64,000 nt of DNA from Symbiodinium natans (GCA_905221605.1 CAJNDS010002073.1:641701-705700), one strand, 5' to 3'. Numbered from the stretch's first letter, positions 11,135-21,463 are shown. Numbers and translations: made by a program. The notes: a model not told the origin generated them from the sequence alone.

Positions 11135-11340
11135 GGGTTTAGGGTTTAGGGTTTAGGGTTTAGGGTTTAGGGTTTAGGGTTTAGGGTTTAGGGTTTAGGG
11201 TTTAGGGTTTAGGGTTTATGGCATTCCGGGGGGGTTGTAGGGCTTGGGGGTTTGGTAGGGTTAAACCCTAAACCCTAAACCCTAAACCCTAAACCCTAAA
11301 CCCTAAACCCTAAACCCTAAACCCTAAACCCTAAACCTAG
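11135..11340. repeat. Head-to-head telomeric tracts
   Basis: TTTAGGG (11135-11218) then CCCTAAA (11262-11340) about 45 bp apart, in telomere-fusion orientation. Confidence 0.93.
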
Positions 11341-11579
11341 GGATACTCAGTCGACTTAGGGCTTCCAAGTAAGCCCTTGACCCAGATTGCTGGGTTGAAT
11401 GCTTCAGTTCAGGGAAACCCTAAACCAAAAACCCTCAACCCTAAACCCTAAACCCTAAACCCTAAACCCTAAACCCTAAACCCTAAACCCTAAACCTTCA
11501 GAGCCAAAGCCTGCAATGGACCAGTGCAAGGTCTAGAGGCCTCACCATGCTCACCCTAGTCTTGGGCCTTTCGGCTGGT

Positions 11580-11711
11580 TTAGGGTTAGGGTTGAGAGTT
11601 TAGGGTTTGGGGTTTAGGGTTTAGGGTTTAGGGTTTAGGGTTCAGGGTTCAGGGTTTAGGGTTTAGGGTTTAGGGTTTAGGGTTTAGGGTTTAGGGTTTA
11701 GGGTTTAGGGC
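11580..11711 (+). repeat. TTTAGGG tract
   Basis: About 18 units, slightly degenerate at the 5' end. Confidence 0.95.
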
Positions 11712-11842
11712 GCCTTGAGGAGTTCAACTATGGGACGAGGAGATGGGGTGGGGGCTTCCTCGTCGAGATCTTTCTGCTTACAACGCTCGACGGATGAGTT
11801 TCGGCTCTCCTCAGAACACCCAGCCTTTCCAGCACGCGCTAT

Positions 11843-11978
11843 GACTTGGAGGTTCATGGTACTTCTTAAGCAATTATAACTGTACTTATAACCCACTTAT
11901 AAGGGTGCCTAATCTGGTAATAAGTACAGTTAGAAGTACAGTTATAATTGGTGAAGAAGTACCATGGACCTCCAAGTA
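11843..11978. mobile_element. A-element copy A3
   Basis: ACTTGGAGGTTCATGG at one end, CCATGGACCTCCAAGT at the other; long near-palindrome. Confidence 0.87.
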
Positions 11979-12189
11979 GGCCTGATGATCCCCCAACCAA
12001 CCTTACAAAGGGCCTTTTAAGGAGTTATAGGGTAGAATAGCCCATGCAGGTTGTCCTTGCCAAAGACCCTGCGACGTTGAGCCCTAGATTCGTGAACTGA
12101 TAAAACCAACGGCCTCAACTCCGTAGCCAGGGACTCGGAGCCGTAGCACCTACACCACGGTATCCGCAGCCAGTTGTTGCGTGACCCCT

Positions 12190-12310
12190 GCGCCCTAACC
12201 CTAAACCCTAAACCCTAAACCCCAAACCCCAAACCCTAAGCCCTAAGCCCTAAACCCTAAACCCTAAACCCTAAACCCTAAACCCTAAACCCTAAACCCT
12301 AAACCCTAAG
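12190..12310 (-). repeat. CCCTAAA tract upstream of ankyrin gene
   Basis: CCCTAAA and CCCCAAA units ending only 7 bp before the start ATG at 12317. Any 5' UTR is very short, or a trans-splice acceptor uses the CTAAG at 12307-12310. Confidence 0.95.
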
Positions 12311-12316
12311 CCAGCA

Positions 12317-13975
12317 ATGCTGAACATCATGCTGCTTTCCGGGCAGCACCTGACGAGCCTTCCTCTCGCGGAGCTGAGCGACGTGAAGGCCCTGAAGCAG
12401 CGCTTGCATCAGGAGCACAGCATGCCTAAACCCTAAACCCTAAACCCTAAACCCTAAACCCTAAACCCTAAACCCTAAACCCTAAACCCTAAACCCTAAA
12501 CCCTAAACCCTAAACCCTAAACCCTAAACCCTAAACCCTAAACCCTAAACCCTAAACCCTAAACCCTAAACCCTAGACCCTAGACCCTAGACCCTAGACC
12601 CTAGACCCTAGACCCTGGACCCTGGACCCTGGACCCTGGACCCTAGACCCTAGACCCTAGACCCTAGACCCTAGACCCTAAACCCTACACCCTAAACCCT
12701 AAACCCTAAACCCTAAACCCTAAGCATCAGGAGCACGGCCTGCCGCCACGCTTCCGGCAAAGGCTTCTTCAAGATGGCCACCCTTTGGATGATGCCGTCA
12801 AGTTGCTAGCAAGGCCCATGGGACATTTAGGGTTTAGGGTTTAGTTTTTAGGGTTTAAGGGTTTAGGGTTTAGGGTGTAGGGTTTAGGGTTTAGGGTTTA
12901 GGGTTTAGGGTTTTCATATTTTCCCTTGTTGGGGAGAGGCTCATTTTCAGGATTCTTTCTTCGGAGGGTTTTATAAGGGGCATCTTCATCCTAGGTTGGA
13001 GACCGATGAAACCGCCATGGATCTGCAGATCTTGATCGTGGCCTTCTCCGAGGTTTCGGAGGAGCAGCTTGGTAGCCCAGTGGTACCCTTTTTTACCCTA
13101 AACCCTAAACCCTAAACCCTAAACCCTAAACCCTAAACCCTAAACCCTAAACCCTAAACCCTAAACCCTAAACCCTAAACCCTAATTTTTTAGGATGGTT
13201 ACTGGGCTACCAAGGCAGAGGCAGGAGCTGAATAATGCGGCCTGGTTTGGCAATGCGGCCAAGGCAGGGTGTGGGCGCTATCGTGTTTAGGGTTTAGGGT
13301 TTAGGGTTTAGGGTTTAGGGTTTAGGGTTTAGGGTTTAGGGTTGCGGAACAACCCTACTCAGTAGATGAAGAGTTCTGCAAATTCGGCTCCCTTTTGGGG
13401 TACCCTATCGAAGAGGGGCCGCCCTATCAGAAGGACCCAAAAAAGACCATCAGTCACAGAACTCACCATGTAATCTCGGAACCCGTTCTTCTGAGATCCT
13501 CGTAAAGGAAGCAACGGTTTTTCTCATTATCTCTCAGGTTGAAGCTCTGCTGCAGCTCCCGATGGACCCCGACCCGGATGCTGCGAGAGATGCTGGTGGC
13601 CGTACGCCATTGATGAGGGCGTCTCAGGGTGGCACCGCGAAGGTCGCACAGTTGCTCCTGGAGGCGGGTGCTCAGAAGGATGTGCATGACATCGAGGGCC
13701 GTACAGCACTGATGTATGCAGCATGGAGCGGTCATTCTGAAGTCGTGGAGCTGCTACTGCACGCCGGTGCGCAGACGGATCTTTGCGATTTGAAGGGCCG
13801 GACGGCGCTGATAACTGCAGCGTGGCTCGGTCGTGAGTCAGTCGTGCGGTTGCTCCTTGAGGCGGGCGCCGACACGGATCTGTGCGACAGCTCCGGACAG
13901 ACGGCGCTGATACTTGCAGCGACCCACGGTCGCACTCCAGTCGTGCGACTGCTGGTTGACGCCGGGGCTACCTGA
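12317..13975 (+). CDS. Ubiquitin-like domain plus ankyrin-repeat protein, 5 exons
   Basis: Exons 12317-12412, 12731-12801, 12995-13066, 13215-13263 and 13538-13975 (stop TGA) join in frame to 241 aa. Residues 1 to about 75 resemble the ubiquitin-like leader common in dinoflagellate ankyrin proteins (MLNIMLLSGQ, then a LPPRFRQRLLQDG-type segment). A linker (MDLQILIVAFSEVSEEQ) follows. The last exon encodes four ankyrin repeats, each with a TPLM/TALM-type helix start and a VVxLLLxAGA ending. Donors are GA, GT, GC and GC; all acceptors are AG|G. Every intron carries telomeric repeats: intron 1 is a telomeric tract flanked by a 21-bp duplication, intron 2 is a J-element, intron 3 a D-element. The start is the first ATG after the upstream tract and matches the usual start of this leader. 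Function is probably protein-protein interaction; no catalytic motif is seen. Splice choices rest on frame and family resemblance. Intron 3 could alternatively use a GA donor 6 nt upstream of the D-element. Confidence 0.75.
12427..12723 (-). repeat. Telomeric tract forming intron 1 of the ankyrin gene, with nested unit variants
   Basis: About 297 bp of CCCTAAA-type units. In the middle CCCTAAA gives way to CCCTAGA, then CCCTGGA, then CCCTAGA, then CCCTAAA again. A 21-bp duplication flanks it (12406-12426 and 12724-12744, starting GCATCAGGAGCAC, two mismatches). Confidence 0.95.
12802..12994. mobile_element. J-element copy J2, coextensive with intron 2 of the ankyrin gene
   Basis: GTTGCTAGCAAGGCCCATGG to TTCATCCTAG. 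It is a GT-AG intron with AAGTTG before and AGGTTG after. A TTTAGGG tract interrupts the ACATTT segment at about 12830-12915. Confidence 0.8.
13068..13214. mobile_element. D-element copy D2, exact intron 3 of the ankyrin gene
   Basis: A perfect 14-bp terminal inverted repeat, CTTGGTAGCCCAGT / ACTGGGCTACCAAG, is flanked by GCAG at 13064-13067 and 13215-13218. The final AG of the element is the acceptor, and the preceding G plus first C give a GC donor. A CCCTAAA tract sits in its middle. Confidence 0.88.
13095..13185 (-). repeat. Telomeric tract inside D-element intron
   Basis: About 12 CCCTAAA units within element D2, flanked on both sides by TTTTTTA (13089-13095 and 13186-13192). Confidence 0.9.
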
Positions 13976-14315
13976 GGCAATGGGTGCCGAGCATCGTCCG
14001 GACAAAATGCTCTGCGCTTTGAGCTGCGAGGGTTCTCTGAAGCCCGGCGGGTGAGCAGGATGCGAGGGTTGCTACCAAGAGGGCCCTTTACCAGTTCCAA
14101 AGTGTAACCAAACTGCTTCAAATCAATAGGTCTTGAAAGCCCTATCAGCCCCGAAGGCTTAAAACCCTAAACTGTAGCAAGTCAAAAAGCACCCCAATGA
14201 AGGACCTTCTTTTGCAGGGATCTCCCCTCTGTAGTCAAGTTGGCCGGGCTTGATATGTCGTGTACGGGGGAGGAGGGGGTGCGTCATGGGGGGGGGGGAG
14301 AGTGGGGAGGGGAAC

Positions 14316-14576
14316 GCATTCAGGATCCAACCTCAAACCTCCGCACCAGCTCTACAAAGTGTAGGCCCGCAATGGACAGAAGTGGCCCCAGACAGGTTCA
14401 CATTCGAGTCGACCTTCCCCCTCGAGGGCTATCCACAAGGCCTTTGCGCATTTCGGTTGCCGTGGTTGGCGCGCCCCAAACAAGAAAGAAGTTACGCTAA
14501 AAGAAGATCCTCGGTTTCAACGATGGCTCAGGAATCAAGGGAAGAAATGGCCTGCAACGATCCAAGCACAGATTAA
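14316..14576 (+). CDS. Candidate terminal exon, unidentified protein
   Basis: The frame ending in TAA near 14574 contains PQWTEVAPDRFTFEST, FPLEGYPQGLCAFRLPW and a basic tail. Composition is coding-like and no repeats lie inside. No family recognised. Confidence 0.3.
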   Translation, partial: AFRIQPQTSAPALQSVGPQWTEVAPDRFTFESTFPLEGYPQGLCAFRLPWLARPKQERSYAKRRSSVSTMAQESREEMACNDPSTD

Positions 14577-14854
14577 CATTCACCGAGACTGGGTCCCTTA
14601 AACCCTACACCCCGAACTCATGTTTGCGAGCCTTAGCCCGAAACCCGGAGACCTTTTCAAGGGATTGGGCTTCCGCAGCCGTGGAGGAAATGTAGAAGAC
14701 CCCAAACCCCCCTTACTGAAGGCGCCGTCCTAGATTTTAAGTTTAACATATCCTAAACCCTAAACCCTAAACCCTAAACCCCTTTAGGGGGATGAAACCC
14801 TCAACCCGAACTCTGCTGCGCATGCCCCATCCCCTGTATCAGAAGAAGCGGTCT

Positions 14855-15029
14855 ACTAGCAAGGGTCGGCCCCTGGGGCATGTTATGTTCTCCTTTTATT
14901 GGGTTTAAGAGGATCCTATTCAGGAAAACCCTAAACCCTAAACCCTAAACCCTGAACCCTAAACATTGGGTTTAAGAGGATCCTACTTAGGAATACTTTT
15001 CAATCAGAAGATTTTAAGGGCCCTCCTAG
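14855..15029. mobile_element. J-element copy J3 with telomeric insertion
   Basis: CTAGCAAGGGTCGGCCCC to GGGCCCTCCTAG; CCCTAAA insertion at 14927-14964 with a 29-bp duplication. A fourth, partial copy lies at about 59225-59290. Confidence 0.82.
14927..14964 (-). repeat. Telomeric insertion with 29-bp target duplication in J3
   Basis: CCCTAAA units flanked by 14898-14926 and 14965-14993. The two 29-bp copies begin ATTGGGTTTAAGAGGATCC and differ at two positions. Confidence 0.93.
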
Positions 15030-15539
15030 CTAGCCTAGTTATTCACTTTTTGTTGGGGGGGCTTGGGTTCTCTTGGAAACCCCTTGCAACCCAAAAAGGG
15101 CACCCTGTTTTATTCCCAGGTTAGACGGTTTAGGGTTTAGGGTTTAGGGTTTAGGGTTTAGGGTTTAGGGTTTAGGGTTTAGGGTTTAGGGTTTAGGGTT
15201 TAGGGTTTAGGTTTTAGGGTAGAGCCTATAAGGTCTCAGCAGGTTTGAGGTTTAGGGTTTATAGGGCTTGTGGTTGTAAAGCCCAATGAAACCCTTAAAG
15301 CCTTTGACTCCGAACGCCGAACCAAAGCACTGCCCACCGCAAATTCTGCAACATATTCAACACCTCAAAGCCCTGGCGCCCCCCCCGCCTGGTTACTATG
15401 CTGATGGATATGAGTACTTGTGACGCTATGGTCACGGGCAGATTTCCGGCGCACTTCCAAGGGCCCTCAGTGACGTCTGTCCGTCTGTCTGTCTTTCACT
15501 GTATCTCTTCGCACGGTGCTGCCCAAAGCTGTGTCACTG

Positions 15540-15715
15540 CAAGGCAGTGGTGCGGGGGGAGGCCAGCCAGGCCGTGTGTGGAGGTCAATGTGACAGTCAA
15601 TGTGCTGCAGTGGTGGGGAGGCCTTCCAGGGCGTCGCTTGCAGTTTGAGCCCCACATCTTCAAGTTCGCTGAGCTCAACACCTATCCGGATACAGCCATG
15701 GGCCAGGGGTCATGA
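15540..15715 (+). CDS. Candidate terminal exon, unidentified protein
   Basis: Frame with NVTVNVLQWWGGLPGRR and LQFEPHIFKFAELNTYPD, ending at TGA 15713-15715. The open frame extends upstream to 15398. A GCAG followed by TGG near 15610 could be an internal acceptor. Family unknown. Confidence 0.3.
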
Positions 15716-16929
15716 AAAAAAGACAGCTCACATGACTCATATGTGTTCATACAGCACGTGCATTGTTGGGTTTTGGGTTAAGACTCAAGACTCAAGACTG
15801 ACTCAGGGTTTCAGGGTTTTTGTTGATATAATTAGGGTTTTGGGAGAAGGAACCTGGGTTTAGGGTTTCGGGTTTCAGGGTTAGGGGTTGCATGGGATGA
15901 AGACTCGATTCGTACCCCTAAGGTTGCACGCCTAGAGGTTCATAAGTCTAAGCCCTGAGCCCTAATCAACCCTAACACTTCAAACCCTAAACCAAGAAGC
16001 CCTAAACCCTACACCTTCAACCTAAACAAGAAACCCACAGGCCCTAAACCCTAAACCCCAAACCCCAAACCCTAAACCCTAACCAGGGAAAGTCGCTGCC
16101 GGGCAGAAGTTCACTGGCGAAACCTGGCGGGAACGCCATCGAGGCCCCACCGGGGGCACGAGCCGCGTTGAGGGTTTTCTTTGGGGTTTAGGGTTTAGGG
16201 TTTAGGGTTTGAAGCTTTGTTTTCTAAAAGGTTGAAGGGTTCGTACGGGGGAGGGCTTGAAGTCGTTGTAAGGGTCCGAAAGGGCTTTAAAAGGGCTTGA
16301 AGGGTTTGAATGGTTTGTCACAGGGCTTCCAGTGGTCAGGGTATACAAGCCCTAAACCCTAAATCCCTGGCCCTCAGCCGTACTCAATCCCTAAACTAGC
16401 ACTGAACCCTGAATCCTAAGTCTTTTGGGTTGCAACCTTTCCTGGCTGTTCAGGGCTCAGTTTGAGGCTTCCTTGGTGTGTAAGGGTTTAGGGGGTTTTG
16501 GGAGGGGAGGGATGCCCTAAGCAATAAACCCTGGGGTTTAGGGTTTCGGATTTAGGGTTTAAGGTTTAGGGTTTAGGGTTTAGGGTTTAGGGTTTAGGGT
16601 TCGCCGATGCGTTTAGGGGGCATGTAGGACCTAGGGTTTTCGGGCTTGTGTCTTTCGGTCGTTTGTGGATTAAACGGGTTTGTAGACTGTGGCAGTTATA
16701 CTGCGGATGTCGTATGTAACCGAAACGGAGAAGCTTTTGCGCTTTGAAGCATCCACCCCTTGAAGAGCAAGGTGTACACCCCTAGCTGTACGGACGTGCC
16801 ATGTCCGTTTGTTCATGGCATACAGCCCTAGTTAAACCTAAACCCTGAACAGGCCATTACCGTAGACCCGAACTCCTAGGCTCCCAGAAACCCAAAGCTT
16901 GAAGCCATCACTTCCTAAGCCCCAAACCC

Positions 16930-17038
16930 TAAACGCCAAACCCTAAACCCTAAACCCTAAACCCTAAACCCTAAACCCTAAACCCTAAACCCTAAACCCT
17001 AAACCCTAAACCCTAAACCCTAAACCCTAAACCCTAAC
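16930..17038 (-). repeat. CCCTAAA tract
   Basis: About 15 units. Confidence 0.95.
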
Positions 17039-18612
17039 AGCCGGCCAGGTAAAGGAGAAGTGCGCGTAGATCTGGAGAGACGAAGGCAAGGCGGAAAGTT
17101 TTGCATTCCTTGGGTTTACCCCTAAACCCTAACCCTAAACCCTGAACCCTAAACCTCAAACCCTAAACCCCTAAGGGTCCATGTACCTAAAAAGGGAATA
17201 CTTGGGCCTGAATGTACCTCCTAAGAGGACTTGGGCCCAAGTATATAATAATGAGGTAAACCCTAAACCCTAAACCCGAAACCCTGCACACGCTAAGCCC
17301 TAGAACCCGAACAAATTTGGGGTCATCTCACTGCATGGAGTTGGGTTTGTAGATCTCGGAGCCTAGGGCCACTGCTACGAACAAGTTCGTGCACTACAAA
17401 CACCAGCACAAGTGGCACTATACTCCCAGTAGCAAAAAAGGGGAATAGCCATAGTCAAGAATAATCATAACAAGAACCATGGCAAATAATGGCATAACAT
17501 TCACCGTGCTGCTTCTCATCTGCACTTTACAAAACTCGACGTCCTGCTCTATGTCCACATCTCTCTTTCTTCCGGCACGTGTGTGGGCGAGCGTCGAACA
17601 GTGTAGCTCCGTAACGTTCAGGCCCGAAAGGTAACCATTGCAAACTGAGCTGTCCGCATCCCCGTACAAACAAATTGACCACTTGGTGTATTCGAGGCAT
17701 TCGCTGGGCCCTCAAATCGCCACAACCCTAAACCCTAAACACTAAACCCTAAACCCTAAACCCTAAACCCAAGCTGAAACATGCCCCGTGAGGACTGAAA
17801 CGTACTCTGTCTTCAGTACTCCGTGCAACACCCACCCCTGCACCCCAACACGCCCTGCGTACCAAACCCTCAACCCCAAAGCCCACAACTCCGTGACAGG
17901 CTTTACTTGATGAGCGAAACACAGGACTGGCAAGGATGTAGAATTTCGGGGTCCTTTCCTGAAGGCTGGGGTCTTCCGACGTACCTGAATCCCAAAGCCT
18001 CAACGAAAGCCCTGAACCCTAAACCCTCAACCCAGTCTGGTTTAGGGCTTAATTAGGGCTCAGGCTTACCCGAAGCCCTAAACCCGAAGCCCGGAACCTT
18101 AAACTCTAGGCCTAAATGGCCCCTGAACCCTAGCTTCGGATTGAGGGTGTATATGTTTCTTTGCGATGTACACTTAGTAGCTGAGTGAGTACACTGTACA
18201 CTTTTTGGGGTACTATCATCTCTACAAAACTTTTGGGGGGCTTCTGAACTCAGCAACTAAGTACGTGGTTGAGGCTTTAGGGCTTCAGCGGCTCGAGGAG
18301 TTTGTTCATTTACCAAAGCCGAGGTTGGGGTACTTGGAAGCTCTGTTTAGGGTTTAGGGTTGAGGGTTTAGGGTTTCGGATTTAGGGTTCAGGGTTTAGG
18401 GTTTAGGGTTTAGGGCTTAGGGCTGAGGCTTTAATTAGGGTTAGCAAGTTGGGTCCCGGGTTTGGGAAGTGTGCAAAGGTTTCGAGGGGGGACTCAGTAG
18501 ACTTACTACGTCAAAAGGAGCTTCCAAGCACCTGGGCTGTGGCTCTTGGGCCATCTGATCTTCATGGTGCTGTTTCCCTGCCCATCCTTCTTTTGGGATG
18601 GGTCTTGGGGGT

Positions 18613-18720
18613 CTAAACCCTAAACCCTAAACCCCAAACCCGAAACCCTAAACTCTAAACCCTAAACCCTAAACCCTAAACCCTAAACCCTAAACCCTAA
18701 ACCCTAAACCCTAAACCCGG
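18613..18720 (-). repeat. CCCTAAA tract
   Basis: About 15 units directly upstream of candidate exon 18736. Confidence 0.95.
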
Positions 18721-18735
18721 GGGTGTGTGTCGGAG

Positions 18736-18771
18736 GACTTCTCGCAGGGCATCCAGACGGTGACCAGTGAG
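18736..18771 (+). CDS. Candidate exon, unidentified protein
   Basis: CGGAG|G acceptor, frame DFSQGIQTVTSE, and possible GT donor at 18772. CCCTAAA (18613-18720) lies upstream and TTTAGGG (18815-18925) downstream. Confidence 0.3.
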
Positions 18772-18994
18772 GTGCCATGCGGAGGGCTACAGCTCTGTTT
18801 GTTCCCTGCCGAGGGTTTAGGGCTTAGGGTTTAGGGTTTAGGGTTTAGGGTTTAAGGTTTAAGGTTTAAGGTTTAGGGTTGAGGGTTTAGGGTGTAGGGC
18901 TTTTTAGGGTGTAGGGTTTACGGTTGTTAGGGAAGCCTTTGTGCCCGATTCTATCGCAAGCAGTCCAAAGACGAGCAAGTTGGCTGGTTTTTTT

Positions 18995-19175
18995 CTTGTT
19001 GGGTAGGGAGGTTGGGTGGGGAGGGGGGGGCGGGGGGCGGGGGGGGGGGGGGGCGGGGGGGGGCGGGGGGGCGGGGGTGCAAACGGGGGGTCGGGGGCGG
19101 GAGCGGGGGGGCGGAGGGGAGGGCGGGGGGGTGGGGGGGGCGGGGGGGTGGGGGGGGCGGGGGCGGGCGCCTGTG
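18995..19175 (+). repeat. G-rich low-complexity block
   Basis: GGGGGC-type runs; Gly-rich ORFs in three frames are artefacts. Confidence 0.92.
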
Positions 19176-19371
19176 TCCTGCAGTTAGAGTCGTGTAAGCT
19201 GTGAGATCTTCCACCGTCTTCCGTCTATAGAGGGCCAAAGGACCGCCAGGTAATTAATTTGGAGACCCGCTATATCCCTTAAGCCCTCACAGCCTGTAAC
19301 CCCCCCCCCCCCCCCCCCCCAAAGCGCACACTCGTCTCTTATCTCGTTTATGGACCCCAGCAACCTAGGTA

Positions 19372-19448
19372 TAGGGTTTAGGGTTTAGGGTTTAGGGTTT
19401 AGGGTTTAGGGTTTAGGGTTTAGGGTTTAGGGTTTAGGGTTTAGGGTT
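19372..19448 (+). repeat. TTTAGGG tract
   Basis: About 11 perfect units. Confidence 0.95.
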
Positions 19449-19455
19449 CGAAAAA

Positions 19456-19495
19456 CTCGAAGACAGCGAGCCCTTCAGCCTCCAGAGCCTGGAAG
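19456..19495 (+). CDS. Candidate exon, unidentified protein
   Basis: Open frame EDSEPFSLQSLEG with a possible GC donor at 19496. It is followed by a G-element at about 19532. Confidence 0.22.
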
Positions 19496-19531
19496 GCTGC
19501 AGACCGAAGCACTTTTCCTCAGACCCCTGTG

Positions 19532-19650
19532 AGCATCCAAACCGTAGATCCCCTCAATGGCTCCGAAGAATGACCCAGTAGTAGTACCATAGTAGTTATA
19601 GGGTACCATTTGGGTCATAGTAGGGGGCTTTACTTTTGGATCCTCCCAGG
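19532..19650. mobile_element. G-element copy G1
   Basis: GCATCCAAACCGTAGATCCC and TGACCCAGTAGTAGTACCAT at the left; TTTGGGTCATAGTAGGGG and TTTTGGATCCTCCC at the right. A left-half relative lies at 35180-35243. Confidence 0.72.
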
Positions 19651-20180
19651 TTTCTGGGTCTGGTACATAGTATTAGTCGTTTAGAGAACACAAAACCACC
19701 CTGTACCACCCGAAGAACAGCGCACGGGCCGGGCCGCCCAAGACAGACAGGAAGCACGATACCCCCAACAAATGAGAGGACTTTAACACCTTTGTCTGCA
19801 CCCCCAGTCTTAATCGAGCCCCTCATGAGCACGCCCGCACACCTGAACCCTGTAAGTCCTAGAGTCCCTGTACACCCTAAACCCTGAACCATAATCAAGC
19901 ACACAAGACGGCTGACAACCAACAACGCCACCGAGCTCCTAAGACGAAAGACCTCCCGCGAAGTGCCAGGAGGGTTGGGCTTTGAGAGGTTTGGCCCTTC
20001 TTCTCTGTACTCTTTTTTTGGGGGGGCGGTGGGGGAGGGGTTGTAAGTACACATGTAAAAGGGGTTGTGAGTAGTATGTAAAAGCCTCTGAACCCGAAGC
20101 CCTAAACCCTGAACCCTGAATCCCTTGCCCTAAACCCAGCCCCCCCTAAACCCGAAGCCCGGAATCCCTTGTGCCCCGAG

Positions 20181-20248
20181 ATCATCTACCGGGGTGATCT
20201 CAACCAACTGTGGGCCCGCACCCGCTTCACAGCCTCCTGGCAGCGCGG
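20181..20248 (+). CDS. Candidate exon, unidentified protein
   Basis: CCGAG acceptor at 20180 and strong coding look: IIYRGDLNQLWARTRF then TASWQR. The likely donor GT at 20249 is the first dinucleotide of a GGGTTTGGGG telomere-like tract. Probably in the same gene as 18736, 21464 and 21905; family not recognised. Confidence 0.4.
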
Positions 20249-20649
20249 GTTTGGGGTTTACAGGGTTTTCAGAGGGTTTTTACGGGATTAAAGGGTTTAG
20301 GGTTGGATTAAAGGGTTTAGGGCTTTTGCTTTTGTTGCAGGGCTTTCAAAGAGGTTTAAAGTGGTTCCAAGGGTTTAGGGCTTAGGGTTTTCTGTTTTTT
20401 CAGGGTTGAGAAGAGTTTGGGGGGAGGAGGGTGGGGGGGTCTAGGGGCTTTTTGGAGATTCCGGGAATGGATCTTCCTTTTGTTCTGGTGCCCCACCAGC
20501 TTCAGGCTTTAGGAATTTCGCCTGCCTCGAAGGGCCTACAATCCTCAATGTACTAAAGGAGGGGCCCTTCTAAGGGACCCTCGGGGCTATTTTGGGGGGG
20601 CGACTGAGTTAGGTGTATAGGGACTATGTAAGGTATGTAAAAACCTAAA

Positions 20650-20900
20650 GCCTTAAACCCTAAACCTTAAACCCTAAACCTGAAACCCTAAAAACCTTAA
20701 ACCCTAAACCTGAAACCCTAAACCTTAAACCCTAAGCCTTAAACCCTAAATCTGGTACCCTAGACCTTAAACCCTAAACCTGAAACCCTAGACCTGAAAC
20801 CCTAAACCCTAAACCCTAAACCCTAAACCCCAAACCCTAAACCCTAAACCCTCAACCCTCAACCCTCAACCCTAAACCCTAAACCCTAAACCCTAAACCC
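20650..20900 (-). repeat. Degenerate CCCTAAA tract
   Basis: CCCTAAA, CCTTAAA and CCTGAAA units alternating, about 250 bp. Confidence 0.93.
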
Positions 20901-20963
20901 AGCCATCTCACGGTGCCTTGCAAGCCATCCCTCCCCTTGATGCCAGGGAGGTTCAAACGGATA

Positions 20964-21203
20964 CTAGGACTCGGAGTAGGCCCTTATTTCCTGTTTTTAG
21001 GGTTTAGGGTTTAGGGTTTAGGGTTTAGGGTTTTAGGGTTTAGGGTTTAGGGTTTAGGGTTTAGGGTTTAGGGTTTAGGGTTTAGGGTTTAGGGTTTAGG
21101 GTCTAGACCCTTATTTCCTGTTTTAAGGGTTGGGGTTCCCTTATAATCCCCTCAAAACCAAAAAGGGCACCCTTGTTATTCCTAGGTTACTCCTAGGTCT
21201 AGG
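20964..21203. mobile_element. C-element copy C1 with telomeric insertion
   Basis: TAGGACTCGGAGTAGGCCC left end, TTACTCCTAGGTCTAGGA right end; split by a TTTAGGG tract with a 17-bp target duplication. Confidence 0.85.
20998..21107 (+). repeat. Telomeric insertion with 17-bp target duplication in C1
   Basis: TTTAGGG units flanked by identical 17-mers CCCTTATTTCCTGTTTT at 20981-20997 and 21108-21124. Paralogue C4 has the uninterrupted arrangement. Confidence 0.95.
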
Positions 21204-21463
21204 ATAGGCTTGCGCGTCTTCCTTCTCAGAGTCTAAGCGAGGCTTGGTGTCAGGGCTTGCATCTGCGAGTCCTATGCATGTGTGTAGTGTGTTCGTTTAC
21301 CTGCTGCTGTTTTGTACTATACATGTTTGGGGTAGTTATTTCTGAGGTCTAAACCCTTAGGCTTTCAATTCTTCAAGCCTCAAGCCTTCTTCACCCTGAG
21401 CCCTATAACACCCTCTACCCCCTGAAACCCTTTAAACCCCAGAGCTCGTTTGTGAATGCTCAG

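Larger units (their letters stand above)
13976..18700. other. Intergenic or intronic stretch: repeats plus two weak exon islands
   Basis: Contains J3, telomeric tracts (14754, 15126-15215, 16040, 16535-16605, 16930-17038, 17117, 17730, 18345-18430), H2, and the candidate islands at 14316 and 15540. Short segments at about 16090-16170 and 17040-17105 are open in several frames and undecided. No identifiable gene. Confidence 0.6.

Noticed and set aside
13732-14121. 129-aa minus-strand ORF
   Set aside because: Antisense shadow of the ankyrin exon, whose repeat motif on the + strand is unmistakable.
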